Position numbers and translations under genes: made by a program. A stretch of DNA of 64,000 nt from Elusimicrobiota bacterium (GTDB lineage: Bacteria > Elusimicrobiota > Elusimicrobia > UBA1565 > JACRDR01): NCBI GenBank assembly GCA_016194745.1, contig JACQBA010000010.1, forward strand, positions 1 to 64,000, in the 5' to 3' direction. The notes under the pieces were generated by a model, which was given only the letters and a program-made list of their open reading frames with translations, did no database searches and was not told the origin of the DNA. Below, piece after piece: positions 25,057 to 33,482 of this stretch. Within the stretch, counting starts at the first letter, position 1; each line of letters opens with the position of its first letter.

Positions 25057-26706
25057 TCAGACGACGGCTTCGAGCCCCGAGCCGGCCAGCTGGGAATCCG
25101 CGGCGGCGATCTTGATGCGGGTGCCTGACTCCTGCGACCAGCTGCTGCCCTTGTAATTGAGGTCCGGCGTGTCCCGCAGGCGCGGCCTGCGGCGCATCGC
25201 GGGATTGAGTAGATTCATGAAAGGCTCGGTCAACCACAGCGGCAGGGACGTAACCACCATGTTCACAAGGACGACGCTGATCGCCATTCGGGCCAGCTTG
25301 TATATCTCGACGGGCTTGAAGTACCAGCGCGGAGGCATCTGGTACCATCCGATCCCCTTCTTCCCGATGAGTAGCGGCAGCAGCGCCTTAGGCTGGAAAT
25401 AGGTCTTCAGGTTGTATTTGACGATGTCGCGCTTCAGCTCGAACTCGCTGCAGGTGTCCGGAACGTAGGGAAGCGGCGTCTTGTCGAAGATGCTGCGCGT
25501 GACCGAGAGCGTGCTGTTGAAGTTGGACCAGCGCGGAGAGATATGGATGCGGTCGGTCTTGCGCGCGTCCTCGAAGAAGGGCGTCCCGGGATAGGGGATG
25601 AGATTGTTGTACTTCGACGCCACGGTTCCCATTTCCTGCACGACGCGGAAGGATGTCTCGCGGTCCGCCGCGGTCTCGGTCGGAAGACCGAAGATCATGA
25701 AAAGTGAGACGGAAAAACCGTGCTTACGAGCGAGTTCTACGGCCTTACGGTGCATCTCGACCGTCTCACCCTTGGCGATGATGGTCTCCAGCCGGTCGAC
25801 ACCCGTCTCCATCCCGAAGCCGACGTCGCGGAAGCCCGCCTCGGCGAGCAACGGGACGACGTCCGGATAGAAATTGTCGGCCCGAGTCTGGATGGAAAAC
25901 GCGCAGCGCTTGTGCAAGCCGGCCGCGATAAGGGCGTCGCAAAACTCCTTCACGCGCCGTTTCTTGAAGGCGAAATTGTCGTCGTAGAAGAGCACCTGCT
26001 TCGCCCCGTACTTATCGACGAGCAGCGTGATCTCCTCGATGAGCCGGGCCGAGGACTTATAGCGGTACGTGAGGCCGTTCATCATCCGGATGCTGCAATA
26101 GTTGCACCGAAACGGACAGCCGCGCGACGACGTGACGACGCCCATGTCGTAGCGGTCCTTGTGCTCGTCGAAAAGGTGATAGGGAAACGGCGGGATCGCA
26201 TCCAAATCGGGCATGAGCGGCGCGTCGGGATTATGGGCGATCTGTCCGTCGCGCCAGTAAGTGATGCCGAGCAGATTGGAGTAATTCGTGGCTCCGGCGC
26301 GGATCATGTTGTGAAGCTTTAGCAGCGTGTCCTCGCCCTCGCCCCGGACCACGAAATCCGCGCCTTCGAGCAACCCCTCGTCCGGCAGCGCGGTGGGATG
26401 GAGGCCCCCGAGGATGACCGTCGCGTCCGGATAGCGCGCCTTGATCATCTTGATCAGCGCGTAGCCCCGCACGACGTGGGCCGTCAGGCAGCTGATGCCG
26501 ATGATGTATGGTTTCTCGAGCCCCTCGAGCTTTCGGTCGAGCACTTCCGGCGTGATGTCGACCATCTCCTCGTCCAGGATGCGGGACTCGATCTTGTGCT
26601 TGATCAGATAGCTGGCAAGCGTGCCGATGGCGATCGGGAGGCCCTTTCGCACGTAGGGGCTTAGGACTCCGCCGAATTTCTCTTCCGCCGGACTAATCAG
26701 CAGCAT
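25057..26706 (-). CDS. B12-binding radical SAM protein (class B-like)
   Basis: 549 residues. Cobalamin-binding domain about 1-140 (ILGGLHPTALPDE, RGEGE), radical SAM C197, C201 and C204 (RGCPFRCNYCSIR), then a C-terminal part with one or two hydrophobic segments near residues 475-510, so it may sit at the membrane. The start is ATG 26706, fixed by an extended -10 box 15 bases upstream; the open frame continues further upstream but that extension contains the promoter. Confidence 0.85.
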   Translation of the reverse strand: MLLISPAEEKFGGVLSPYVRKGLPIAIGTLASYLIKHKIESRILDEEMVDITPEVLDRKLEGLEKPYIIGISCLTAHVVRGYALIKMIKARYPDATVILGGLHPTALPDEGLLEGADFVVRGEGEDTLLKLHNMIRAGATNYSNLLGITYWRDGQIAHNPDAPLMPDLDAIPPFPYHLFDEHKDRYDMGVVTSSRGCPFRCNYCSIRMMNGLTYRYKSSARLIEEITLLVDKYGAKQVLFYDDNFAFKKRRVKEFCDALIAAGLHKRCAFSIQTRADNFYPDVVPLLAEAGFRDVGFGMETGVDRLETIIAKGETVEMHRKAVELARKHGFSVSLFMIFGLPTETAADRETSFRVVQEMGTVASKYNNLIPYPGTPFFEDARKTDRIHISPRWSNFNSTLSVTRSIFDKTPLPYVPDTCSEFELKRDIVKYNLKTYFQPKALLPLLIGKKGIGWYQMPPRWYFKPVEIYKLARMAISVVLVNMVVTSLPLWLTEPFMNLLNPAMRRRPRLRDTPDLNYKGSSWSQESGTRIKIAAADSQLAGSGLEAVV

Positions 26707-26721
26707 AAGTTGGGAACATGA

Positions 26722-26730
26722 ATTATACCA
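26722..26730 (-). promoter_or_regulatory. Extended -10 promoter of the 26706 radical SAM gene
   Basis: TGGTATAAT on the minus strand. The TAA stop codon of the upstream YfhO-type gene (26723-26725) lies within the TATAAT box, so the promoter is embedded in the end of that gene. 15 bases to the ATG. Confidence 0.7.
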
Positions 26731-28987
26731 CGAAATCCTGAATTTTTGGCGCGACGGCTCGACGAGATTTGCGCCGAGCCTCGTCGGCAACAACGGCAAG
26801 CCCTATTATCAATAGCGTTCCCGCTGCCATGAGACGCCCAGCCGAAAACAACGCATCGTGGTGGAAGAAACGGATTCGATGACTCCCTTTCGGCACCGGC
26901 ACCATCCGGAAGGCATGGTAAGCCGGAAAAACGCGCGCAGGGACACCGTCGACGCTCGCGCGCCACGTGTCGTGAAAGTTGTCCGTGAGGACGACCGCCC
27001 CATCGGACGGAAGCTCAGCCTCTAGGTCTACCGCATTGGCGCCGTAGTGCCGCACCACGACCTTCCCCTCAAGCGCAGACGAGGGCGACAGGGAGAAACC
27101 TCGGGCGTCGGCGGTGGAGATAGGTACGATCCGCCTCAGCACGTCGAGACTCTGGTTCTTCAAGAATTCGCCCACGGCGTCCTTGTCGGCGAGGACCTTG
27201 GTCTCGAAGACCGCGAAGGCGCGCGGAAGCGCCTTGGGATTCGACAAGACGGTCCACGCTTTACCTGAGACAGCCGCCGGAAATCGATCGTCGTGCTGTC
27301 CGGCGGGAGCGAGAACCCAACCGACGCCCGCGATGCTAAGGAGAGTCTCATTGAATCGCGACCCGAGCCCGAACACGTGCGTCGGCCATGTCTCAAACGT
27401 CCGAAAGTTAGCCGGGTTGCGCACACGGAGGTCGTCGATCGTCCATAGGTAATAGTCCCTCAAACGCGCCGGATAGATATTAGCGATGCCGTACAAAGTC
27501 GGAATGCGGTTCGCCATGAGCCGCACCTCGTCGTAGTTCACCTTTGGACCGGACAGGTCGACCGCGCGCGGGCCAGAGCCGTCCGCCGAGCCGCGAAGTT
27601 TGGCGAGCATCAGCGCCGCATGGGCTTCCGCTTCGTCAGGCACCGGATTCATCGTCGATTCGAAATACTGGTCATACGCCGAGGGCGACAAGTATCGGGC
27701 GGCGGAAAACCTCCCGCGGACCTTCACGAGATGAAGCTCCCACGCGTATGTCGTCCCAAGATCTTTCCAACCCGCGTACGCAAGGCCGGCCAGGAAAACT
27801 AGCGCGGCGGCCCTGCGTCCGATCGGTTTCAGATAGATCGCCGCGACGACGAATCCTCCCAGCACCAAACCCATCCTGACCGGGAACGGAGGCAAGGCAA
27901 ATGCCACGGAAAGGACGATAGCCACTCCAGCCGCCGCACAGGCGACATGCCTCTTCCAGCGAAGCGGCTCGCCCGCGACCAAGCCGTCCGCCATGAGAGC
28001 CGCCAGGAATACGAGACAGAATGCGACCACGTAGGTGCTTCGATTTAGATCGAGGGCGATAACCAGCTTGCCGATCCAGGGGACCGTCCCCCAATAGCCC
28101 TGAGTGAACCAAAGCCCGATCTGTACAGCAGCGACAACTCCGGTCGCGAACAGCAGCGCCCGTATCCGGGCGTCGAGCTTAGGCCTGCCCGCCCACAAGA
28201 CGATCCATGGAACTGCCAAGACGAAGAAGGGCCCGAAGTAATCCCGAAGACCCAACGCGGACCTCGACTGATCGATCACTCCCGAAAAGGAGAGAGAAGC
28301 GGCGACCGCGGCGAACGGCTTGAAAGACAGGCGCTGGCTCTGCGCGGCGTCCCGAACTTGCGGAAGAAGGGTATGCAGGCTCAGCAGCGCTCCGACGACC
28401 CAAATGACCGCCGACCCAAGAAGGTGCCTAGGCTCCCCTCGAAACGCCCGATACGTCGAGAGCAGGACGTGGAAAAGCCCCACGAACATGACGCCATGAA
28501 CGATCCCGGTCGAGCAGACGATCCCGACGAAGAGGCATCCCGCCGCAAGGTAGACAAACCGTCTTTCCGCGGCATAAGCTTCCACGGCCAGCAGCACCGC
28601 CGGCGCCAGCGCCATGGGACAGCCCTCGGTGATCGGCACCTTTGCATACAGGTACGAGAATATCCCGGCCGCCGCGAGCGCGCCTTCGGAAGTCGCGCCG
28701 TATATCCGAAGCAGGCGCTGGAACGAGAACGCGCCGACGACCATGAACGCGTATTCGCTTAGAGCGACGGACAGGACCGGCGGAACGCCCGCCAGCGTCA
28801 AGAGTCGCGAGATGGAAAAGTAAAAGGGGACGTTCGTGATCGCGCTGACGCCGCAGAGGTGAAAAGGAAACCACCGAGGCAACTCCCCACTCGCCTTCCA
28901 AAGCTCGCGGTAAACGGTGTTGATAGCGAAGATGTAGCTTCGATAGTCCGGATGGAGCAGCATCTCAACGATCTGATGGTGACACAA
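26723..28987 (-). CDS. YfhO-type polytopic membrane protein, uncertain N-terminus
   Basis: 754 residues if it starts at the TTG at 28987. About ten transmembrane helices, then a soluble C-terminal domain with TDNFHDTWRASVDG and AYHAFRMVPVPKGSHRIRFF and a last hydrophobic helix: the YfhO family, as at 17848. Upstream and in frame lies a hydrophobic segment (AAALALFAGAL, codons about 28985-29020) that looks like the rest of helix 1, but no ATG, GTG or TTG precedes it back to the stop codon. G+C is somewhat lower than in neighbouring genes, hinting at separate acquisition. Confidence 0.75.
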   Translation of the reverse strand: MCHHQIVEMLLHPDYRSYIFAINTVYRELWKASGELPRWFPFHLCGVSAITNVPFYFSISRLLTLAGVPPVLSVALSEYAFMVVGAFSFQRLLRIYGATSEGALAAAGIFSYLYAKVPITEGCPMALAPAVLLAVEAYAAERRFVYLAAGCLFVGIVCSTGIVHGVMFVGLFHVLLSTYRAFRGEPRHLLGSAVIWVVGALLSLHTLLPQVRDAAQSQRLSFKPFAAVAASLSFSGVIDQSRSALGLRDYFGPFFVLAVPWIVLWAGRPKLDARIRALLFATGVVAAVQIGLWFTQGYWGTVPWIGKLVIALDLNRSTYVVAFCLVFLAALMADGLVAGEPLRWKRHVACAAAGVAIVLSVAFALPPFPVRMGLVLGGFVVAAIYLKPIGRRAAALVFLAGLAYAGWKDLGTTYAWELHLVKVRGRFSAARYLSPSAYDQYFESTMNPVPDEAEAHAALMLAKLRGSADGSGPRAVDLSGPKVNYDEVRLMANRIPTLYGIANIYPARLRDYYLWTIDDLRVRNPANFRTFETWPTHVFGLGSRFNETLLSIAGVGWVLAPAGQHDDRFPAAVSGKAWTVLSNPKALPRAFAVFETKVLADKDAVGEFLKNQSLDVLRRIVPISTADARGFSLSPSSALEGKVVVRHYGANAVDLEAELPSDGAVVLTDNFHDTWRASVDGVPARVFPAYHAFRMVPVPKGSHRIRFFHHDALFSAGRLMAAGTLLIIGLAVVADEARRKSRRAVAPKIQDFVV

Positions 28988-29048
28988 CGCTCCCGCAAAC
29001 AGAGCGAGCGCCGCCGCGCAAGCCGCGGACCTTGACGAAGGGAGGATC

Positions 29049-29981
29049 TTAGTTGTTTGCGTACTGATTGCGCTTCAGGACTTGATAGCCCTTCACGAGC
29101 TCGCGGATTCCGTCGGGGAGCGAGGTCTGGGGCTTGTAGCCGGTCTTTTCGATCTTGTCGTTGCTGACGATGTAGTTGCGCTTGTCGGGGTCCTCGCCGA
29201 CCTTCGCTTCCGTGAAATAGAAGTCCGGCACGTGCTTGCGGATCTGCTCGCAGAGCTCCCGCTTGCTGAGGTTCGCGTCGCTGAGTCCGACGTTGTACGC
29301 CTGGCCCTTCATCTTGTCGAAGTTCGCCATGGCGTGCGTGAAGGCGCGCGCGATGTCGCGGACGTGGATGTAGTTGCGCTTGAAGTCCGCCTCAAAGAGC
29401 ACGACGAAGCGGTCGTTGACGGCGCGGTAAGTGAAATCATTGACGAGGAGATCGAGCCGCATGCGGGGGCTCACGCCGAAGGCCGTCGCGAGGCGGAAGG
29501 TGACCGCGTCGCCGGCCTTGAGCAGGATCGCCTCGGCCTCGCTCTTGAGCCGGCCGTACACCGAGATCGGGCGCAGCGGCGTGTCTTCCGTGCAGTGGAT
29601 GCCGTCTTGCCCGATGCCGTAGCCGCTGTTCGTCGTCGGATAAAGGATGCGCTGGCCGGGCTTGCGGAGCTCGAGGATCAGCTTCACCGCGTCGACGATG
29701 ATCCCCTGCGCCTCGGAAGGGTACTTGTCGCACAGCGGCGCGCCGGTCAAGCAGGCGAGCGGGATGATGTAATCCGCGCCCTTCATGTGCGTCTCGAGGA
29801 GCTTCCTCTCGCGCGTGTCGCCGCGGACGATGGTCAGCTTCGGGTGGTGGCAGCAGTCGAGGAGCGACGTCTGCCCGTACATGAAATTGTCCAAGACGAC
29901 GACTTCGTGGCCCTGCTCGAGGAGCGTCGGAACGAGGACCGACCCGATGTAGCCGGCGCCGCCGGTGACGAGCACCTTCAT
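29049..29981 (-). CDS. NAD-dependent epimerase/reductase (extended SDR)
   Basis: 310 residues. TGGAGYIGS cofactor motif, LACLTGAP, PTTNSGYG in place of the usual SSxxVYG, and YGRLK (YxxxK). It directly follows the TPP-dependent enzyme pair (the TGATG junction shares bases with the E1 beta stop). This makes it a candidate ketosugar reductase or epimerase for whatever that pair produces. Confidence 0.83.
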   Translation of the reverse strand: MKVLVTGGAGYIGSVLVPTLLEQGHEVVVLDNFMYGQTSLLDCCHHPKLTIVRGDTRERKLLETHMKGADYIIPLACLTGAPLCDKYPSEAQGIIVDAVKLILELRKPGQRILYPTTNSGYGIGQDGIHCTEDTPLRPISVYGRLKSEAEAILLKAGDAVTFRLATAFGVSPRMRLDLLVNDFTYRAVNDRFVVLFEADFKRNYIHVRDIARAFTHAMANFDKMKGQAYNVGLSDANLSKRELCEQIRKHVPDFYFTEAKVGEDPDKRNYIVSNDKIEKTGYKPQTSLPDGIRELVKGYQVLKRNQYANN

Positions 29982-31018
29982 CAGAGGATCTCCTTGACGG
30001 CCGCGATGATGTGCTTCGAATCGCGGAAGAACGCGGCCTCTAGCGTGAATCCGGCCGGCGTCGGGACGTCCGGCGACGCGACGCGGCGGATCGGCTTCTT
30101 CAAATACGAGAGGCCCTTCTCGGCCGCCAGCGCGCCGATCTCGGCGGTGAATCCGCCGGTGCGGTGGCCGGTGTCGCAGATGACGAGGCGTCCCGTCTTC
30201 TTCAGCGACTCGAGGATCGTGGCCTCATCCAGCGGATTTAGGGTCCGCGGATCGACGATCTCGGCCGAGATTCCTTCCTTCTTGAGCTCGTCGGCCGCCC
30301 GCAAGGCTTCGACGACCATCTGCGAGACCGCGACGATCGTGACGTCGTCCCCGTGTCGATGGACGCGCGCCTTGCCGAAGGGTACGCGGTACATGGCCTC
30401 CGGCACATGGCCCTTCGTCTTGTAGAGCCAGCGGTGCTCGAGGAAGAGAACCGGGTTGCCGTCGGCGATGCTGGACAGCAGAAGGCCCTTCGCGTCGTAG
30501 GCGGTCGCGGGCATCACGATCCGCAAGCCGGGGATGTTCATGAACACGCCGTGGACGGTCTGCGAGTGCTGGGCCGCCGAGCCCCAGCCGCGGCCCGTCG
30601 TCGCGCGCATGACGAGCGGCACGTTGGTCTTGCCGGCGAACATGTAGTTCCACTTCGCCGCGTGGTTGGCGACCTGGTCCATCGCCATGAAGAAGAAATC
30701 GGGGCGGTTGTGGACGTAGATCGGGCGCATGCCGGCCATCGCGCTGCCGATGGCGACGCCGGTCAAGGCGTTCTCCGAAAGGGGCGTGTCGAAGGAGCGC
30801 TTCGGGCCGAACTTCTTGTGGAGGTCGAGCGTGCTGCCGAAGCTCCCGCCCGCGTCGTCGACGCCCTGGCCCATGACGTAGACCCGCGGGTCGACCGCCA
30901 TCGCCTGCTCGACGGCCTCCTTCAGGGCCTCGCCGTAGGAGAGCTTGCGGACGTCTTGGCCCTCGTGCTGGTCGTAATCCGGCGCTACCGTCTCAACGAG
31001 GACCTTGCTCCAGGGCAT
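29981..31018 (-). CDS. TPP-dependent 2-oxoacid dehydrogenase E1, beta subunit
   Basis: 345 residues, transketolase-like pyrimidine-binding and C-terminal domains: LSYGEALKEAVEQAM, DTPLSENALTGVAIGSAMAG, HNRPDFFFMAMDQ, and a C-terminal VIVDPRTLNPLD-type segment. It forms the active heterotetramer with the alpha subunit encoded just upstream (one-base TAATG overlap). No E2 acyltransferase or E3 flavoprotein gene is near, and the neighbours are sugar-nucleotide enzymes, so carboligation onto a sugar rather than central metabolism is likely (inference). Confidence 0.85.
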   Translation of the reverse strand: MPWSKVLVETVAPDYDQHEGQDVRKLSYGEALKEAVEQAMAVDPRVYVMGQGVDDAGGSFGSTLDLHKKFGPKRSFDTPLSENALTGVAIGSAMAGMRPIYVHNRPDFFFMAMDQVANHAAKWNYMFAGKTNVPLVMRATTGRGWGSAAQHSQTVHGVFMNIPGLRIVMPATAYDAKGLLLSSIADGNPVLFLEHRWLYKTKGHVPEAMYRVPFGKARVHRHGDDVTIVAVSQMVVEALRAADELKKEGISAEIVDPRTLNPLDEATILESLKKTGRLVICDTGHRTGGFTAEIGALAAEKGLSYLKKPIRRVASPDVPTPAGFTLEAAFFRDSKHIIAAVKEIL

Positions 31019-32040
31019 TATTTCGCCTCCGGCTCGAAGAATACGTGCTTGCCGAGGTCCTCGTTCTTCGGAAAGGGGCTTTGCTTGGCGAACGCGAACG
31101 CCTCGTCGATCTCGCGGGAAATCTCGGCGTCCATTTCGGCGATCGCCTTGGGCGCGAGGTCGCCGTCCGCGATCAGCTTCTTCTCCAGATCGCCGATGGG
31201 GCAGCGCTTCATCCACTCCTCGTGCTCTCCGGCCTTGCGGTACTTAGCCGCGCCCGCGTCGCCCGCGCCGGAATGCGCCCGCCAGCGGTACGTCTGGCAC
31301 TCGAGGAAGGACGGCCCGTCGCCCGCCCGCGCCCGCTCGACGGCGGCCTTCGACTTCTCGTAGACGTCGAAGAGGTCCGAGCCGTCCACCTTGACCGACG
31401 GCAGGCCGAAACCCTTCACCTTCGGCGCGAGCTCGATCGTCGTCTGGCGCGCCTCGAGATGGGAATGGACGGAGTATAGATTGTTCTCGCAGACGAAGAG
31501 GACCGGCAGGTTCCAGAGGACCGCCGCGTTGATGCTCTCGAAGACGCCGCCTTCTTCCAGCGCCGCGTCGCCGAAGTAGGCGACGGCGACGCGTCCCTGA
31601 CCGAGCCGCTGCGAGGCGAGCGCGGTGCCGACGGCGATCGAGACGCTCCCGCCGACGATGGCGGAGGAGCCGAGCATGCCGACCGACTTGTCGATCAAGT
31701 GCATCGAGCCGCCGCGGCCGCCGGAGCAGCCCGTTTCGCGGCAGTACAGCTCGGCCATCATGGCCTTGAGATCGCCGCCCTTGGCGAGGTAGTGGCCGTG
31801 GCTGCGGTGCCCCGTGAAGACGTAGTCGTCCTTGCGAAGGTTCGCCGACACGCCCACCCCGACCGCTTCCTGGCCGATATATAGGTGAACGGGCGTCTTC
31901 ATCTCGTCCTTGGAATACTCCGACTCGATGCGCTCCTCGATCGCCCGGATGCGGCGCATCGAGCGAAGCATCTCGACGAGCGCTTCGGAGGGGATCGAGC
32001 GATTAGCTGCGGATTTGGGGGAAGTGTTCAAGGCGGGCAT
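31018..32040 (-). CDS. TPP-dependent 2-oxoacid dehydrogenase E1, alpha subunit
   Basis: 340 residues. HLYIGQEAVGVGV, TGHRSHGHYLAKGG and CSGGRGGSMH, and the TPP/Mg motif GDAALEEG ... ENN are all in place, as in pyruvate and acetoin dehydrogenase E1 alpha. Preceded by a TATAAT and a large inverted repeat that separate it from the ColD-like gene, yet in the same direction. Together they could build a branched 3,6-dideoxysugar, by analogy with the TPP enzyme YerE in yersiniose synthesis. Confidence 0.87.
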   Translation of the reverse strand: MPALNTSPKSAANRSIPSEALVEMLRSMRRIRAIEERIESEYSKDEMKTPVHLYIGQEAVGVGVSANLRKDDYVFTGHRSHGHYLAKGGDLKAMMAELYCRETGCSGGRGGSMHLIDKSVGMLGSSAIVGGSVSIAVGTALASQRLGQGRVAVAYFGDAALEEGGVFESINAAVLWNLPVLFVCENNLYSVHSHLEARQTTIELAPKVKGFGLPSVKVDGSDLFDVYEKSKAAVERARAGDGPSFLECQTYRWRAHSGAGDAGAAKYRKAGEHEEWMKRCPIGDLEKKLIADGDLAPKAIAEMDAEISREIDEAFAFAKQSPFPKNEDLGKHVFFEPEAK

Positions 32041-32060
32041 CTATACCAAGAGGATGTCAC

Positions 32061-32066
32061 ATTATA
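32061..32066 (-). promoter_or_regulatory. -10 box of the E1 alpha gene
   Basis: TATAAT on the minus strand, 20 bases before the ATG at 32040; no clear -35. It lies just downstream of the inverted repeat 32094-32217. Confidence 0.55.
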
Positions 32067-32093
32067 GCAAATCCCCAGAGTCTCCGTCGGAGA

Positions 32094-32217
32094 AGGTACG
32101 GATAGGTCCAGATAGGTAAGGACAGGTACGGATAGCAAAACCAACATCCGCGAAGCCTAATAGAGATTCAATGCCGTCGGTGTTACTGTCCGTGCCTATC
32201 AGTACCTATCCGTACCT
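32094..32217. repeat. Large imperfect inverted repeat with internal direct repeats
   Basis: The left arm 32094-32127 and right arm 32185-32217 are reverse complements with about five mismatches; the outer 14 bases (AGGTACGGATAGGT) match perfectly. AGGTACGGATAG also recurs directly at 32124-32135, and GATAGG recurs within the arm. The loop is 57 bases. No T-run follows on either side. It fills nearly the whole gap between the ColD-like gene and the E1 alpha promoter. Confidence 0.75.
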
Positions 32218-32220
32218 CAA

Positions 32221-33411
32221 TTAGGCCGGTATCGAATTCAAGAGGTCGCAGAGCGCGCGGATCTTTCGCTCTTCCAAACCGGGATAATTCCCGATGTAGT
32301 AGCCGTAAAAGTGGACGTGATCGGTTTGCGGGTATTTCCTGGGATCTTCCTTCACAACTCCCTTGAGATACGGCTGACGGAGTTGGTTGCCTCCGCCGGA
32401 GGTGCCGCGGCGGTACTCGACCTTGGCGCGGTCGAGCGCCTGGGTCACGCGGTCGCGCAGCTTGTCATCCGGCTTCTTCAAGATGAGCAGGAACGCGTAG
32501 TTGCACGAGCCCTCGGCCTCGAAGTCGGTGCGGTACTTCTCCGGGTCGAGGTTATCCAGAAAGATCTTGAAGTTCCGCCGCCGCGCCTCGTTGTTCGCGT
32601 CGAGGCGCTTGAGCTGACTGCGCCCCAGGACCGCGTTCAGCTCGGTGCTGCGGACGTTGTAGGCCGGGAAGGCGAAGATGAACTGAGGGTTCAGGTCCGG
32701 GTGCTCGGCCACGAACTTCTTCTTCCACTGATCGGAGGTCGCCTCGCGGACCATCCCGTGCGAGCGGAACATGCGCAACACTTGGTAGTAGTCCTCGTCG
32801 TCGGTCGAGATCATCCCGCCTTCGATCGTCGTCATGTGGTGCGCGTAGTAGAACGAGAAATTGGACATGAGACCGAAGGAGCCGAGCTTCTTTCCATTAT
32901 GCGTCGCGCCGTGCGATTCGCAGACATCCTCGATGAGCGGGATCTTCCTCTCCTTCAGAAAGCCGAGGAGACTGTCGCTCAAGGCGTTGAGGCCGAGGAT
33001 ATGGGTGAGGAAGACGGCCTTCGTCTTCTTGGTGACTTTCTTTCGGATCTCCGCTTCCGCCATGCCCATCGTCCGCGGGTCGAGGTCGACGAAGACAGGC
33101 TTGAATCCGCATTGGATCACGGACGCGATGTCGGAGACCCACGTGAGCGTCGGGACGAGGACCTCCCCGTCGCCCGCGAGATATTTGAGCGCCGAAAGGC
33201 TCAGCAGATTTGCGGAACTGCCTGAGTTCACGAACACGCTCCGCTTCATCCCGAGCCACCGGGACCACTCCTCTTCGAAGGCGACGACGTTCTTCGACTG
33301 CGTCAAGATCGAGTCCGTCTTGAGGAACTCGATGAGCACGTCCAAATCCGTCCGCTCGATGTTGTTGGCCATCAGCGGGATGTTGAGTTCCATTTGAGCT
33401 GCCGTCGGCAT
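32221..33411 (-). CDS. ColD-like PLP-dependent sugar 3-dehydratase
   Basis: 396 residues, DegT/DnrJ fold. The PLP lysine is replaced by His191 in YYAHHMTTIEGG. This substitution and the TIEGG context are hallmarks of ColD, the GDP-4-keto-6-deoxy-D-mannose 3-dehydratase, which removes the 3-hydroxyl to give a GDP-4-keto-3,6-dideoxyhexose. Length matches ColD (about 390). I start it at ATG 33411 because an extended -10 box ends seven bases upstream, giving a leaderless mRNA. The iron-sulfur Cys cluster of the CDP-sugar E1 type (see 51763) is absent. Confidence 0.85.
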   Translation of the reverse strand: MPTAAQMELNIPLMANNIERTDLDVLIEFLKTDSILTQSKNVVAFEEEWSRWLGMKRSVFVNSGSSANLLSLSALKYLAGDGEVLVPTLTWVSDIASVIQCGFKPVFVDLDPRTMGMAEAEIRKKVTKKTKAVFLTHILGLNALSDSLLGFLKERKIPLIEDVCESHGATHNGKKLGSFGLMSNFSFYYAHHMTTIEGGMISTDDEDYYQVLRMFRSHGMVREATSDQWKKKFVAEHPDLNPQFIFAFPAYNVRSTELNAVLGRSQLKRLDANNEARRRNFKIFLDNLDPEKYRTDFEAEGSCNYAFLLILKKPDDKLRDRVTQALDRAKVEYRRGTSGGGNQLRQPYLKGVVKEDPRKYPQTDHVHFYGYYIGNYPGLEERKIRALCDLLNSIPA

Positions 33412-33418
33412 GGGGCCT

Positions 33419-33427
33419 ATTTTAGCA
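33419..33427 (-). promoter_or_regulatory. Extended -10 promoter of the ColD-like gene
   Basis: TGCTAAAAT on the minus strand with only seven bases to the ATG at 33411: transcription should start at or one base before the start codon. Confidence 0.7.
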
Positions 33428-33471
33428 CATGGCCACGACAAGGAGCATGGGCGTAGGGCCTCCGGAAAAGC

Positions 33472-33477
33472 TATAAT
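33472..33477 (+). promoter_or_regulatory. -10 box of the acyl-ACP desaturase gene
   Basis: TATAAT five bases before the GTG at 33483, the tightest spacing in the window. If the GTG is right, the mRNA is leaderless. Divergent from the ColD-like promoter. Confidence 0.6.
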
Positions 33478-33482
33478 CTCTC

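Noticed and set aside
29981..32040. E1 alpha/beta as part of the housekeeping pyruvate dehydrogenase
   Set aside because: No E2, E3 or lipoyl-domain gene is near, and both genes are embedded among nucleotide-sugar enzymes. A supply of E2/E3 from elsewhere cannot be fully excluded.
32221..33411. Calling the two His-type DegT proteins (also 51763-53121) aminotransferases
   Set aside because: Both replace the PLP lysine by His in an HH-containing motif, the hallmark of 3-dehydratases ColD and RfbH, which cannot form the internal aldimine of an aminotransferase.
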